A DNA stretch of 64,000 nt from Eumeta japonica (GCA_005406025.1 BGZK01002080.1:16859-80858); one strand, 5' to 3'. Shown: positions 11,687 to 23,330, numbered from the stretch's first letter. Notes: generated by a model not told the origin, from the letters alone. Made by a program: numbers and translations.

Positions 11687-11690
11687 ACTA
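11687..11690. other. Target-site duplication (right) of LTR element
   Basis: ACTA follows the right LTR and matches 6852-6855. Confidence 0.7.
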
Positions 11691-12280
11691 TATTGGACTG
11701 AAAATCCTATCTTTCCAATTTATAATTTTTTTTAATTTTCTTACTCTTACTGAATGTTAAAAATGCCATTTTTTTAAATCTTTCGAACACGTTATTCGAT
11801 TTTGATCTGATTTATAGTAATTGACGTAGTTTTCTAAGCAGAATGAGATGATCGAGCACTCAACATCAATCCCTCAAGAACTTCATATGTATTTTGAATA
11901 AAGTCTTTTTTTTAAATGTCCATTATCGATATTTCTCGAAAGTACCCATCGATTTTGATGCAATTTGCAAAGACGAACGTTATTTTTTTAATGACACGTT
12001 TTGGAATTTATGGGCAGAATAGTTTATAAAATATTGTAAAAAAGCACTTTTTGAATATTTTCTAAAAATTCACTTGAACATATCAACCGATTTTTTGCTG
12101 ATTAGACTTTGGTATCAAGCGGTAGGGTAGTCCAAAAATTATCCCAAAAAATCCATTTAAACGTTATGAGAGATTTACACATAAACACACAACACACACA
12201 TCCACTCATACTGAAAAGATGGAAACAGGATGACGCAAAAAATAATATAATGAAATATGATAAATATTTTCAGTCGGATG
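11691..12280 (+). repeat. Degenerate internally periodic repeat, continuation/copy 2
   Basis: The right flank of the LTR element carries the same family as 6125-6850: CTTTCGAACACGTTATTCGATTTTG, then TCGATTTTGATGCAATTTG, then GAATTTATGGGCAGAATAG. The block ends near a CA-rich tract at 12181-12210, as copy 1 does at 6731-6775. The retrotransposon appears to have landed inside a tandem or two-part copy of this family. Confidence 0.55.
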
Positions 12281-15200
12281 CATGAGATTCAAGTTTCTTA
12301 CTGACGTTATGCTACACGTATGCCTCCGACAGAATTAAAAAGTAATAAACATAAAAATTCGTGGCATCTTATTATAATAACCATGACGAATTTCGTTTAT
12401 TGGTGTATTGTTAGATCAATACTATTTATGTAAAATGGTCTAGGAAATATCATCTTGCTTTTGACATACAGTGCGTAATGGTTCATTCGTTTAGCACAGT
12501 CCTCGGCTTCATTAAACTCGCAGCATCTTTTCGACTTTCGACGTGTGACCAGGTCCCGTTTATGAAAGACCTTTAATTTCCCTTTCCCTCACCACTCTTG
12601 TTTTTATGCTGGTTTTTTATTAAATAGAGATATAACACGTACACACGTGGCATGTACAAGATACGAAAATTCTCTAATAGTATGTTTTTAAGCGCCCTCC
12701 ATGTTAAAATTATATATTTCTTTCAGGTAAATGCGTACACGCAGCGGTGAGGCGTGCTGAATATAAAAAGTGAGTTAAAGATTTCGACGATAGAACTTAA
12801 TATACAAAATCAAATAACAGTATATTTATATCTATAACGAATTACAATGAACCTTATACTATGAAACGAGCATTGTATTTATGAACAAATGTAAGTCTAT
12901 ATAAAATTGTAATTAAATTGGAATATAAAATCCATATAAGTAGTATTGTCGTACTAACTACCCTGCGCAGTTGATGAGCATTTGACACGCATACAATTCT
13001 AGGGTGACCACTTCAACGCAGTTTTGTCGGCGCTATTGTTAGCTTGACGCTATTCGCGAATAATGCGATTTATGTACTTTACTGAATAGACGAAAATCTG
13101 ATTCTCTTGCGTTTGAAAAGATTTTCTTCCAAAATGCTCATCGTATTGAAATTGTATATACATTTATTTATGTTAGACAGTTGTTATAGCGCTCTTGATC
13201 TCTCCAACTACAACGATTTCAATAACAACACCGACATGCGAGGTTTGAGGGTGAAATGCGATCTAGCTGTGCTTCATGTCTGGTTATTCTTATGCAAAAA
13301 TAATGCAAAAACCAGCAAAAACTTTTCAGTAGTTAGAGCTTTTTATGAAGAAAGAATAGCGATGGTATGTAGCAACCCCAGTAACTCGTTCGTAAAGCCT
13401 TTAACTGTACCGCGAGGGTGGTAGGTTCATATCATGCCGAATATATTTTTTCACTGTTCAATTGATTCCTTATTTTTTGCTTTAAAATGCTTCTTTTAAA
13501 ATTAAGTCTGTAAGAGGCACATACAAGAAATACATTATAACACTCAATAGTTATAACACTCAATGAATTTCTTTATTTTTATTCAAATTCAAAATATCTT
13601 TATTTCATAGGTTATAAATAACACTTGAATATGTCATATTTTCTTTTGAATTTACTCTTTACCACTCCTTCAGAAGGCAGTTTTTTCTCAAGAAGAACGA
13701 GCGATAACTTAAAAGTAGCTTTCCTCTAATTTCATCTTGCATGACCAAACTAAATACGAAACCATTGATGAATGAAACAGCGCGATAAGAAGTCGAGCCG
13801 CTTATGCCCATGGATTTTTGTGTTCTAAATATTTGGAAGTCGTAAAATACCCTTATTGACCCATTGATCGTTTAATAATACTTTGAAATTTATATAAGTG
13901 TAAGTCTCGTATATCCATGGGGACCCTATTAATCAACCACACTAGAGACTCCTAAATGAATTTGTACATTTGCATAGTCTACTAACATATAAACAAGAGT
14001 TTTTTTTTATTACTGGTATTGAATTTATGACGATCACTATTTCCTTTCAATATTTCTATTTCTTTTAAATTTAATATTTTTTTCTGTATGAATTGGGATG
14101 CCAGAAAATTCCAATTTTCTTAAACTAACTTCTAAGATAAACACGAGGTCCGAGCTTGTAAATCGCGCGATCGACCGGCTTCTGCAGTACGAAAATTCTA
14201 TGAATATTCGCGGCGTGTCCCCGGAGCAGGGTGCCATGTGACATCAAGCCATGGAATCAGCCAAAATAAACTAATCTAGCGATTTTGATATCTGACAAAC
14301 GTATTTTATTGATTGCATGGGCGGCCGAGTTAAGCCTTTTCGACGACTTACCAACAACTTAGATTCCTATTAAAGCCTGTTATTAAAACTTATTTCTAAG
14401 AATACGGTAGCATAAACAAAATTCAATTCTTCGTTACGTACTGAAATAGTTCCGGACCCATATTTTACATTTAGAAGTGAGAATTTTATACATTTTGTTT
14501 TCGTATCATTATTAAGTATGTTAATTACAGTAAGCCGCTTCTATACCTTAAAGATAGCATAATTCAAATCATCATAAGGGGGCTATTGACTTTTTACTTG
14601 AATAATAAAGAAGTATCATCTGACTATCTTACATCCTTAACAAGGTTATAAGATATTTATGTAGACTAATACAGAAAAGGACTAAGACTACAGGTTCAGA
14701 TAATCTCATAGCATTACCATAACCCTTCTGAATTCTCATTCTCAAATACGAGTTCAAAAGCTGCTCGGGCATGGAGTAAAAGGTCGAGTGCTCTACCTTT
14801 TACTTAATAGTGACGTATTTTTCCGATTAGACTTTAATGATAAACATAATCAAATGTCTTGAAGAGATCGCAAAATACGCCAATTGCATCTTGAGAATCT
14901 TTCCAAGTTCCAAAAATATATTGAACAAGCTCAACGGCAGTATCGATTGTTGAGGGGCTCCCAGTAAAACTTAACTGTTTATTAGACAATTAATTTATTA
15001 GCATAAAAGTGTAGGTACTAGCAACTGATTTAAAATTCATTTTTTGAAAATTTTACTATGTGTCTATAGTATAGCCTATTGCCTAAAGTTATTGGGGTTT
15101 GATGCACTACCGGCTTTAAATAAACGAAATACTTTTCTTTAATTCATCAAATAGAGAAACACGCCTTGATCTTGACACTTCTTACAGATAAACGTCAAGT

Positions 15201-15460
15201 CTGGCGTAATGCAATATATAATTGAGCGTTTACAATTGTAATAGGAATAGGTACTACGCAGGTCCGCAGTCCTCTTCATGTCTAAAGACATAAATGTTTT
15301 GATAACTCCTTCAGAACTCACATTTAAAATCTAAGTTAATACCAAAAACCGGAATTCTTTCTTTACTTTCAGCAATGATTCAGCAAGAGCGGGAGATGAG
15401 TTTAGAAACCTGGTAATCGAGACAGGAGTGTCGGTAAAGAACGTTTAGAAGGTTTTAACA
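12281..15460. other. Unassigned AT-rich stretch
   Basis: No gene was recognised. A GC-richer island lies at 14120-14260, containing CGCGCGATCGACCGG. A tRNA-like fragment is listed separately at 13370-13440. The 105-codon open frame at 13107-13424 has no recognisable domain and runs into that fragment, so I treat it as chance. Confidence 0.45.
13370..13440 (+). repeat. Possible tRNA-derived SINE head fragment
   Basis: GGTAGGTTCATATCATGCC at about 13420-13438 looks like a T-arm/B-box (GGTTCRANNCC with mismatches), preceded by TGTACCGCGAGGG. The A-box side is weak. It may be an old SINE head or a tRNA pseudogene. Confidence 0.25.
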
Positions 15461-15467
15461 ACTTCTA

Positions 15468-15497
15468 TGTACTTATTCAAAATTTTGAATAAGTACA
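15468..15497. repeat. Perfect 15+15 bp palindrome without loop
   Basis: The arm TGTACTTATTCAAAA is followed immediately by its reverse complement. A third related phrase, GTGCTTATTCAAG, lies about 10 bases downstream. It could extrude as a cruciform; no gene is attached. Confidence 0.8.
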
Positions 15498-15959
15498 CAT
15501 AAATGTGCTTATTCAAGATTTAAATGGTCACCTCATTTAAGTTTAAAGTAAATAAATAGGTCGCTTTCATAATTTAGTGCTATTTTTTATTTTATTATTG
15601 ATGTGCTTGGCTTTAACCGTGAAGCAAACACGCTTAAAAAATTTTAAGTTATTTTTTACAGATCTCATAAATCTCTCACTATTATTAAAAGTCCATTGGT
15701 CATAAAGCTGTTACAGTCTCCTACGATTCGTCTTGACGAGTAGTTTGGTTGGTGTGAATATGCAACTCCAACAAATTTGGGAAAAAAAGTTCGTTTCGTT
15801 TATTATGAATATGAATTATGTTTGATTGATTAGATAGATGACCCAATGCCAAGGTGAGCACGTGCCGAGGGCTGATAGGTGCGAGGGTGTATTAATATTT
15901 CACGTCGCTAACATCACGCCTCAGGGTACCAGGGCGAACCCTGTTTTTGTTCTATACTC

Positions 15960-16100
15960 GTGGGAACAACATGAACAAAAAAAAAAGAAACTACTACACA
16001 AAGAAGGCGAAATTGAAGCGACTGGAGAAGATTGCTAATGAAAGCGATATCCTCAAGCAGCAACGCTTAGAAAAAAATGAGATTAGCAGTAGCTAAACAT
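15960..16100 (+). pseudogene. Coding-like Lys/Glu/Gln-rich segment before the 137-bp array
   Basis: In one plus-strand frame this reads as a charged helix-like stretch (KAKLKRLEKIANESDILKQQ, then RLEKNEISSS and a stop just before the array). It resembles the coiled-coil C-terminal part of many small insect proteins. The tandem array that follows reads in similar style (Glu, Gln, Arg rich), and the sequence after the array again gives LELK-type text. I infer a decayed gene or retrocopy whose internal repeat expanded. I do not recognise a family. Confidence 0.35.
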
Positions 16101-17400
16101 AGAGAAAACTAATCGTTAGAACAACGTACAAATAGACAAGATACCGATAGAATACATACATAAGAGAGATAGAAAAACGAATCTTTAGAACAACTCACAA
16201 ATATGCAAGATATCAATAGAATACATACACAAGAGAGAAGAAAATCGAATTGTTAGAACAACGCACAAATAGACAAGATACCGATAGAATACATACATAA
16301 GAGAGATAGAAAAACGAATCTTTAGAACAACTCACAAATAGGCAAGATATCAATAGAATACATACTCAAGAGATAAGAAAATCGAATTGTTAGAACAACG
16401 CACAAACAGACAAGATACCGATAGAATACATACATAAGAGAGATAGAAAAACGAATCTTTAGAACAACTCACAAATAGGCAAGATATCAATAGAATACAT
16501 ACACAAGAGAGAAGAAAATCGAATTGTTAGAACAACGCAAAAATAGACAAGATACCGATAGAATACATACATAGAGAGATAGAAAACGAATCTTTAGAAC
16601 AACTCACAAATAGGCAAGATATCAATAGAATACATACTCAAGAGATAAGAAAATCGAATTGTTAGAACAACGCAAAAATAGACAAGATACCGATAGAATA
16701 CATACATAAGAGAGATAGAAAAACGAATCTTTAGAACAACTCACAAATAGGCAAGATATCAATAGAATACATACCAAGAGATAAGAAAATCGAATTGTTA
16801 GAACAACGCACAAACAGACAAGATACCGATAGAATACATACATAAGAGAGATAGAAAAACGAATCTTTAGAACAACTCACAAATAGGCAAGATATCAATA
16901 GAATACATACTCAAGAGATAAGAAAATCGAATTGTTAGAACAACGCACAAACAGACAAGATACCGATAGAATACATACATAAGAGAGATAGAAAAACGAA
17001 TCTTTAGAACAACTCACAAATAGGCAAGATATCAATAGAATACATACACAAGAGAGAAGAAAATCGAATTATTAGAACAACGCAAAAATAGACAAGATAC
17101 CGATAGAATACATACATAAGAGAGATAGAAAAACGAATTTTAGAACAACTCACAAATAGGCAAGATATCAATAGAATACATACACAAGAGAGAAGAAAAT
17201 CGAATTGTTAGAACAACGCAAAAATAGACAAGATACCGATAGAATACATACATAAGAGAGATAGAAAAACGAATCTTTAGAACAACTCACAAATAGGCAA
17301 GATATCAATAGAATACATACTCAAGAGATAAGAAAATCGAATTGTTTGAACAACGCACAAATAGGTAAGATATCGATAGAATACATACACAAGAGAGAAA
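16085..17400. repeat. 137-bp tandem repeat array, about nine and a half copies
   Basis: The marker GATACCGATAG recurs with its first C of CC at 16144, 16281, 16418, 16555, 16690, 16826, 16963, 17100 and 17236, with a variant at 17373. The steps are 135-137 bases, mostly 137. Each unit is a dimer: half A (GATACCGATAG...CATACATAAG) is 69 bp and half B (GATATCAATAG...) is 68 bp. Copies are very similar to each other. Half B has two variants, ACACAAGAGAGAAG and CTCAAGAGATAAG, which alternate imperfectly along the array and suggest multi-unit duplications. The minus-strand open frame at 16622-16843 is a by-product of the periodicity. Confidence 0.95.
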
Positions 17401-17409
17401 AAAAAACTC

Positions 17410-18930
17410 GAATTAAAATACTAAAAAGTTAAAAATTAAATTAAAGAAAAAAAAAATCTTTTTTAAAAAAAAGCTTTCATTATTTGTCAATAAAATGAAC
17501 TAAAAATTTAAAAAGAAATGAACTCTAATAAGAAATATAACACTTAATAAGTTCATTGTAACCTTTAACGATAATTAAGCTCTTCGTCTACGACAAAATG
17601 ATTCTATATCGTACATAAGTACATTTTTTAACACTAAAACTTTGCACCTTAATTATTAAATCTTCCTGTTTTATCACAGTCCCAACTTTGTAAATAAAAG
17701 CGTGTTACATTATGATAGTAGGAAGAAAAAGAAGGTGCCAAATGTTCTTAATTATACCATTAAAATGTAAATGTGTTATTTCCGAAATGTGTTAGAATTT
17801 TCCGTTTTGTTTGAATTTTTTTAAAAGTCTTCTGTATGTCCGATTGAAAAAGCACTCCATTTTGCTTAATACTATTTATGTTTATAGCCTTGGTTTATAA
17901 ATGTTTTAGGTGGTAACTTTACGGTTAAGCAACAGCGCGGGCGTGATTTGACCGCGGATAGACGACGCGGCCGCCCTTCGCAGCGCCGCCCTAGCCGGCC
18001 GTAAGGTAGTTCATCAATAATGTATACCCAAATCACGGGGGGCGGCACCGGTGCCTGTTCGCCCGCCAATATTATTTTCGCAGTCGTCCTTCTCCGTGCC
18101 GAGTTTTCTCGTAGCCTTTTTCTGATCTCGAATCATTGTCAAGAAAAGTTGAAAAACCTAGAAAAAAAATAAACTGTGGGATGAAGATCTAATACAATAT
18201 TCAGGAAAAAAATTGGATAAGCAAAAGTAAAAGTAAAGAATTGTTGAAGCGGCTGGAAAGCCTTTATTCAATACGAAATGAAATAATGTAATACATTTAT
18301 AACGTCATTTAAAAAAAAAGTTTATGGCTACGTCATGAAATAAATAGAGTTTCAAAAGTGAATCCTACCAACTTTTACTCTATGGTAAATGTGTACAGCA
18401 CGACCCTTACACTTCCTACCTCACATCACCAGGTGGCGGTAGAAGCGGTATTGCTAGTTTCGAATTTGAGCGATATAATATACTGGAGATTGTTAATGAG
18501 AGCGAACGACTCGTATGAACGTCTTAATTCTTAACATAATTCGTAATTTAATAACATAATTAATTCCAAAAAAAAATCTTTTCATGTATAGCTTGCCAAA
18601 ATATTAAAAGTAAATTAATGTATGAACACGCGGAGTCTCCGTCAAGACAGATTTAAAAATTGATTATACTGCATAACTTTTCTGTAACTGTCTTACGATG
18701 TCTTACAGAGACATGTTTATGGCCGTATAAATTTTATTTAATCCGCTATTTCAATTTTATTGAATGACCCTCACAATTTGTCTGTTTTCGCGAATACGTA
18801 TACAAAACTACCATTCAATACCATTAAACTTTTAAGAGTTCTGCTCAAGAAATAATTTTGGCTAAAATGTCAGATTGTAGCTATTTCACTATGTGCTCCA
18901 AATTTCAGCCCGTTACATTTTTTGATAGTA
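17410..18930. other. Unassigned stretch with a GC-rich island
   Basis: An A-rich tail with AATAAA near 17489 follows the array. The island at 17920-18110 is strongly GC/CpG-rich (GCGGCCGCCC and GGGGGGCGGC runs) and is followed by AT-rich DNA. No gene was recognised. The island is a candidate conserved noncoding element. Confidence 0.4.
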
Positions 18931-18939
18931 TTTCAAGGG

Positions 18940-19110
18940 TCAAAGGAACATGCAAGTCGCTTGAGAGTGTTTACTGTCACCCATGAACACTCGCAACCCC
19001 AGAAGCGTATCATTATGTCGCGGGCATCTTGGGTAGCAATGAGTACATCTGATGGAGGGGAAAGGGTTGACGAAGAGGGGAGTGGGCCGACGTAACTCTA
19101 ATTCAGTGAA
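18940..19110 (+). repeat. Fragment of a lepidopteran-type interspersed repeat
   Basis: The text TTTACTGTCACCCATGAACA followed by CTCGCAACCCCAGAAGCG resembles 56603-56645 (CACTGCCGCCTATGGACACT followed by TGTAACCCTAGAGGAG). It is the same family as the three copies at 23.0, 56.6 and 63.5 kb, truncated here. Confidence 0.45.
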
Positions 19111-19839
19111 CGAGACAGGTAAGCTGTATCTTCACATTTGTATTCTCTGAGAGTACGATATCTCACGAATTGAGTGAACCAATTTTCTTTCTGCAGCTAA
19201 GTTGACCAGAACATGCCTGCTAGATTCACTAACATTACGTTAAAACCTTCTAGAAAAAGATTACCATTAGAAATTTAATGTGGTCAAATGTGTTGATAGT
19301 AATACGAATAAAAGTTCGTAATTAAAATTTTTACCGCCATCTCTCCACCCATATTTTAACAAATTCTATTAATTTTATAAATGTCAAAGTTTGTATGTTT
19401 AAATGTTTGTTACTATATCATGCTTTAACGACTGAACAGAATTATGTGAAACTGTACAGTAACATAATTTATACATCAGAATAATTATAGGCTGTAGTTT
19501 GTAAAGATATTAACTTTTTTTTGCTCGCGACTTGCTTATGTGATCGTAGAACGAATTTTTTACATATGCCGAATGGTTATTGGTAACAATAATATTCAAG
19601 AGAGATTCAATTTCAATATCGCTTCTGTATCGTTATCTTGAACAGGACCGGGATCAAAATCAACAGCTTTAGTGAAATCGCTTTATAAAATAATGTTTGC
19701 GCCATTACGGGAGTTTTGATGTAAGAATGTGGGTTTTCCCGGGCTGGGATTGAGAACGGGACCGAGATTGATATCATGTTCTATAACGTCATCGATCAGT
19801 GCATAAGACGAAAAAAAATCGTTGTATATCCGCGTGGAC

Positions 19840-19857
19840 GTATATATATATATATAT
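19840..19857. repeat. (TA)n microsatellite
   Basis: A short TA run abuts the inferred 3' end of the Helitron remnant. Confidence 0.85.
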
Positions 19858-19962
19858 TCTAGCGACCCGCTACGGCTTCGCACGGGTGCAATGTGGGACG
19901 GCGTGGAATGATTAATAACATTATGATTAGTTTATACTACAGGATATCTTCATATACAATAT

Positions 19963-20716
19963 TTATAGCTGATTTTTCATGAGACAGTACAAACATGTTT
20001 TCTTTAGAGGTTGTCCATTTTCTAAACAAACTGCAAGATGAATAATCGTGGGAGCTCGGTCATGCACACTAAATGACAAAATCCTCCATGCAGATTTGGG
20101 GCAGCCGATGTGATGTCCAGATTGATATTTTTCTATTTCACTTACAGATTGTATGCTGAAAGTGGCTTGATAGCTACATTTATTTATATATTTAGTAACA
20201 TATTGGATTGATTTTATTGAACTGTACAACTCCACGTTGATGTGGGCGTTGAAATTTTCTAAAGAAGCGAATTATAGGGAACGATCCATCGGTTGTCGAT
20301 ATCATGATTTTTGACTGTGGCAGTTTGTCCATCCTGCTCTGGAAATCGTCTAGATATTTAGGATATCCGTCGTCGCTAGTAAATGTTTGACTTTGGAATG
20401 ACATCGGATTTTTTTTAATACATTTGGTATCTCGCATATATGGGTTTAAAGCCCTGCAAGGTCCGTGGACCATGTGTTTTTTTACAATTTTATATAGGAC
20501 AGGATCTTCTTCTTTAACCGGCAATTTATCTGAAATAGCGCTGTTAATTTGATCTGGTCTAATTTTGTTCACTAACCACACCAGCAGGTGCATATGTGGC
20601 AAATCACATTTCTGCCATTCTATAGTATACATATCACAGCCCGGTGAACCAATAATGTAAAACTTGTTTATTAAGTGCAGGAGTTTCCGTACTTTTAAAT
20701 ATAAGACTCCATTCAC
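19963..20716 (-). pseudogene. Helitron Rep (HUH) endonuclease domain, frameshifted
   Basis: Frame 20192-20716 contains CDLPHMHLLVWL, whose HMH is the metal-binding His-hydrophobic-His of HUH nucleases. It is followed by the Helitron-typical block KKHMVHGPCRALNPYM and later DGYPKY. Frame 19963-20235 continues with IQYVTKYINK, carrying the paired tyrosines that nick and rejoin DNA strands. The block SEIEKYQSGHHIGC..AWRILSF, then PTIIHLAVCLENGQ, follows. The join between the frames is near 20192-20235. The protein would nick DNA in the nucleus during rolling-circle transposition. Catalytic residues are present but the gene is split and lacks the helicase. Confidence 0.85.
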
Positions 20717-21440
20717 TATATCGTATCTGTGTTGGGAAGATAAATCAGTGTAGATATTTTTTTAATTTTTGTCCAGTTTGGTTACATGTTGCAGTTATGA
20801 ATAGATAAGGTTCACCGTGATGTCTGACATAAGTCATTGTGTCCTGCGATTTTTCATGTAAATATCGAGGTCCACTAGTGAACGTTGAAGGTAGTATGAC
20901 TAATTGTCCTATGTCGTTACTGTTTTAATTTGCGTGTAAAGCATCTTGAAGATGAATGTAATTTTCTGCTCTCAATTTAGTTTGACTATCACGGATGTAA
21001 GCTAATCGCTCTGATTCAATTTTTGCGCATTGATTTACTAAATATTGGTTTATTAACATTCTATATTTAAGTGAAGGGTTGAAACTGTTACGTCTTGTCA
21101 TTATACGGTAGCAATAGTTCATGCATGACATCGTTTTGCGTAACTGTGCTCCACTAATTAGATCAACTTGAGAAACATTAATGGCATATCCGTCTTCTCC
21201 ACGCCATGGCATTAAAGGATATTGTAATCTGTCATGAAAACTGTGTAATTCTGAATATTTTTGCAAATTAATTAAGCTACATAATATCTCTTTTATCAAA
21301 TTCCTGTCCAGCTATCACCACCGCTACTTCACTCGGGGATGGCGCATTATAATGAACTCAGTGTTCTCTGATAGGAACTTTCTTTACATGAATTACAACA
21401 TAAAGGTTGAGAGTGCCTAATGGAAAATCTCAATCGCAGT
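20717..21440 (-). pseudogene. Helitron N-terminal region upstream of Rep, with stops
   Basis: The minus-strand reading begins near 21350 with NAPSPSEVAVVIAGQEF, joins the frame 20925-21299 and has the common block YPLMPWRGEDGYAINV, then ERLAYIRDSQTKLRAENY and LQDAL. A TAA at 20925-20927 interrupts it. The same frame then resumes with VILPSTFTSGPRYLHEKSQD and PYLFITATCN before a further shift near 20720-20760. These blocks match the Helitron-like N-terminal domain in order and spacing. Single stops and small shifts show decay. Confidence 0.8.
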
Positions 21441-21544
21441 TGTGAAAGACTAGATTTTAAATTTAAGATATCCATTTTAAAGAAATACTGTAATGGGCAA
21501 TTTTAACCTACATGAAATGTGCAGCGTTTGTAATGTATTTAATT

Positions 21545-21965
21545 GAATAAGAAATAGTACTGTATTGTATAAAAAAGCTTGATAAATAACCCATATTTTT
21601 TTGTAGTATGTAAAAGATAAAAATGGTTACTATGGGTTATCCTAAGGAGATAAATATATACCACAGCGAAATTTTTTATCGACCTTTTTAAGATACACAA
21701 TTCCGTAATACATCAGTTTGATGTATCTCAAAAGGTTTAGTCAGCGTTTGCAATTTAAGCGCACAAAAATATGTTTGCTACGGGATCACGTTATAAATAT
21801 TCGAATTTTTTGACTTTTCTGTACTATAATATGAATGTATTATACATATAAACCTTCCTCTTGAATCACTCTATCTATTGCTAAAAACTGCATTGAAAGC
21901 CGTTGAGTAGTTTAAAAGAACTAAGTAAAGCGACTTCATTTTATACTATTTAAATATATAATTTA
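21545..21965 (+). repeat. Interspersed repeat segment of lepidopteran type
   Basis: Text such as GGTTATCCTAAGGAGATAA and AACCTTCCTCTTGAATCACT, followed by CTATCTATT, is typical of a very common lepidopteran repeat, from general familiarity rather than a search. It lies directly beside the Helitron Rep gene and may be part of the same element, but I cannot fix the boundary. Confidence 0.45.
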
Positions 21966-23030
21966 AATTATATATATTTTGAAAAAAAAAACAATCTAGA
22001 TCGGAACCAGATTAAGAATCAAAAACGGAGTCAGCAATGAAGTCGAATGCAAGGATAATATCGGGATCATGGTTAACAGAATGATCGGTCGACATAAATA
22101 ATGAAAGATTTGGTATTTATGCGGGTGGAGCCGCTAACAAAAACTAGTATTAAATAAAACAACCCACCAAGTTTTTGAGCGCTCTACCTCTACATATAGA
22201 ATTTAAAATTTACAGACTCCCTTGTTATCGAAAGTAACGGATCTGTCGGAGTCCATGTATTTAGGTACATAGCTTAACAGTTTCTTTATTTTAAAATTGT
22301 GGATACTTTTTCCCTTTTATTCATTTTGACCCTGAATTAAATTTTCTTGTTTTCTTTCTACATTTCAATTTTGTATGAATTTTTTTTTTTGTCAGGACTA
22401 TTGCATTGTTGTCTTGTCATTTTACCTTTCCGCGTACAGCGCAGTCAAGACAAGATTCAAAGTTACTTATATCGTCTAACTTTAAAATTCATTATAAGTT
22501 CTTTTTCGTCATTCTCTTTTATTATCAATAAATCATGAGCACTATATCGGACTACGATCCAAATTAGCTTAATTCGCTAAGTTTTAGGCGATGCTGCAGT
22601 TTATGCAGAACACACAAAAAGTTAGCTCACGCCGTTTTAGAACTGGGCTATCTTCGTCGGGCCGAATTTGGATGGGAATCGCTTTTGTACTTTGGACAAT
22701 GGATTCTGTAATAACGATGACCGCGATAATTCGCATTTTGTCTTTGAGTGGTTAGAATGTGAGTATATAACTATCACTAGGTATATTTTGTTTGCGTTTA
22801 CCGTTATCTGTTTGAAAATTTGTGCAGCGTCTTTAGCGGTCATTTTATGGAACTTATGTGTACCTATACAAAAAAAAGTTAACCTAAATAATATATGTAA
22901 CATTAACATTGGAACGACTGTTTTCATGGAGAATTAGTTTAAATCATTATATACGACTTGTAATATTCTATAGTTTGTGTATTTTATAGTGAATAAAGTT
23001 AATAAAGGTAAAATAAACTGTGGTCAACTT
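21966..23030. other. Unassigned AT-rich stretch
   Basis: No gene was recognised. A region at 22637-22937 is open on both strands (96 and 89 codons); the plus-strand reading includes a hydrophobic stretch. Neither gives a known domain or flanking splice signals. Confidence 0.4.
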
Positions 23031-23034
23031 AATT

Positions 23035-23330
23035 GCACTATAAAAATTGGCTGGTTCGACCGGTAAAATACTACACTCTCACAGAATACCGATATGAAGT
23101 AGCAGCTTCCGTTGTTGCATATCGTCCATTGAGTGAGAGTTCCCGTGCCTCACTCCCTCTCTCCTTCTTTCCATCTAACCGATCCCTTCCGTTAGGTAGT
23201 CTATTCCCTCCCAAGAGGGCGGTAACGCATTGGTGACTCCTTTAAGGTTGCAAGTTTGCATGGGCGGCGGCCACAATCTACTCTTGGATGGCTCGCCTAT
23301 TCGTTTGTCCCATGACTAAGCTACAAAAAA
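23035..23330. repeat. Interspersed repeat family D, copy 1
   Basis: This aligns in the same orientation with 63540-63800 and inverted with 56570-56850. Shared text includes ACAGAATACCGATATGAAGT (here) and ACAGAATACGGGTGTGAAGT (63.5 kb), then TGAGTGAGAGTTC and TTGGTGACTCCTTTAAGGTT / CTGGTGACTCCTTTGGGGTG, ending with a stretch like ACTCTTGGATGGCTCGCCTA. The ends are typical of short lepidopteran retroposons. Orientation is not assigned. Confidence 0.65.

Larger units (their letters stand above)
19859..21440 (-). mobile_element. Decayed Helitron, Rep part only
   Basis: This minus-strand rolling-circle transposon relic has recognisable Helitron N-terminal and Rep domains but no helicase. On the minus strand it ends at CTAG (19859-19862), preceded by a GC-rich potential hairpin (ACCCG...CGGGT at about 19866-19886), which is the usual form of a Helitron 3' end. 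The 5' end was not located. Possible UTR-type repeat sequence continues on the right, but in uncertain orientation. The helicase that normally follows Rep is missing between about 19870 and 19963, so this is an internally deleted, non-autonomous copy. Confidence 0.75.

Noticed and set aside
6852..11690. Endogenous retrovirus with envelope
   Set aside because: No envelope-like frame, signal peptide or membrane anchor exists between integrase and the 3' LTR; called a gag-pol retrotransposon.
16622..16843. 73-codon cysteine/valine-rich minus-strand frame
   Set aside because: It follows from the periodicity of the 137-bp array; the hydrophobic look is the complement of Glu/Gln codons.
16085..17400. 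CRISPR-like array
   Set aside because: Units are directly adjacent with no unique spacers, and the host is a eukaryote; it is satellite DNA.
22637..22937. Overlapping open frames on both strands, one with a membrane-like stretch
   Set aside because: Both strands are open and neither has a recognisable family or flanking splice signals.
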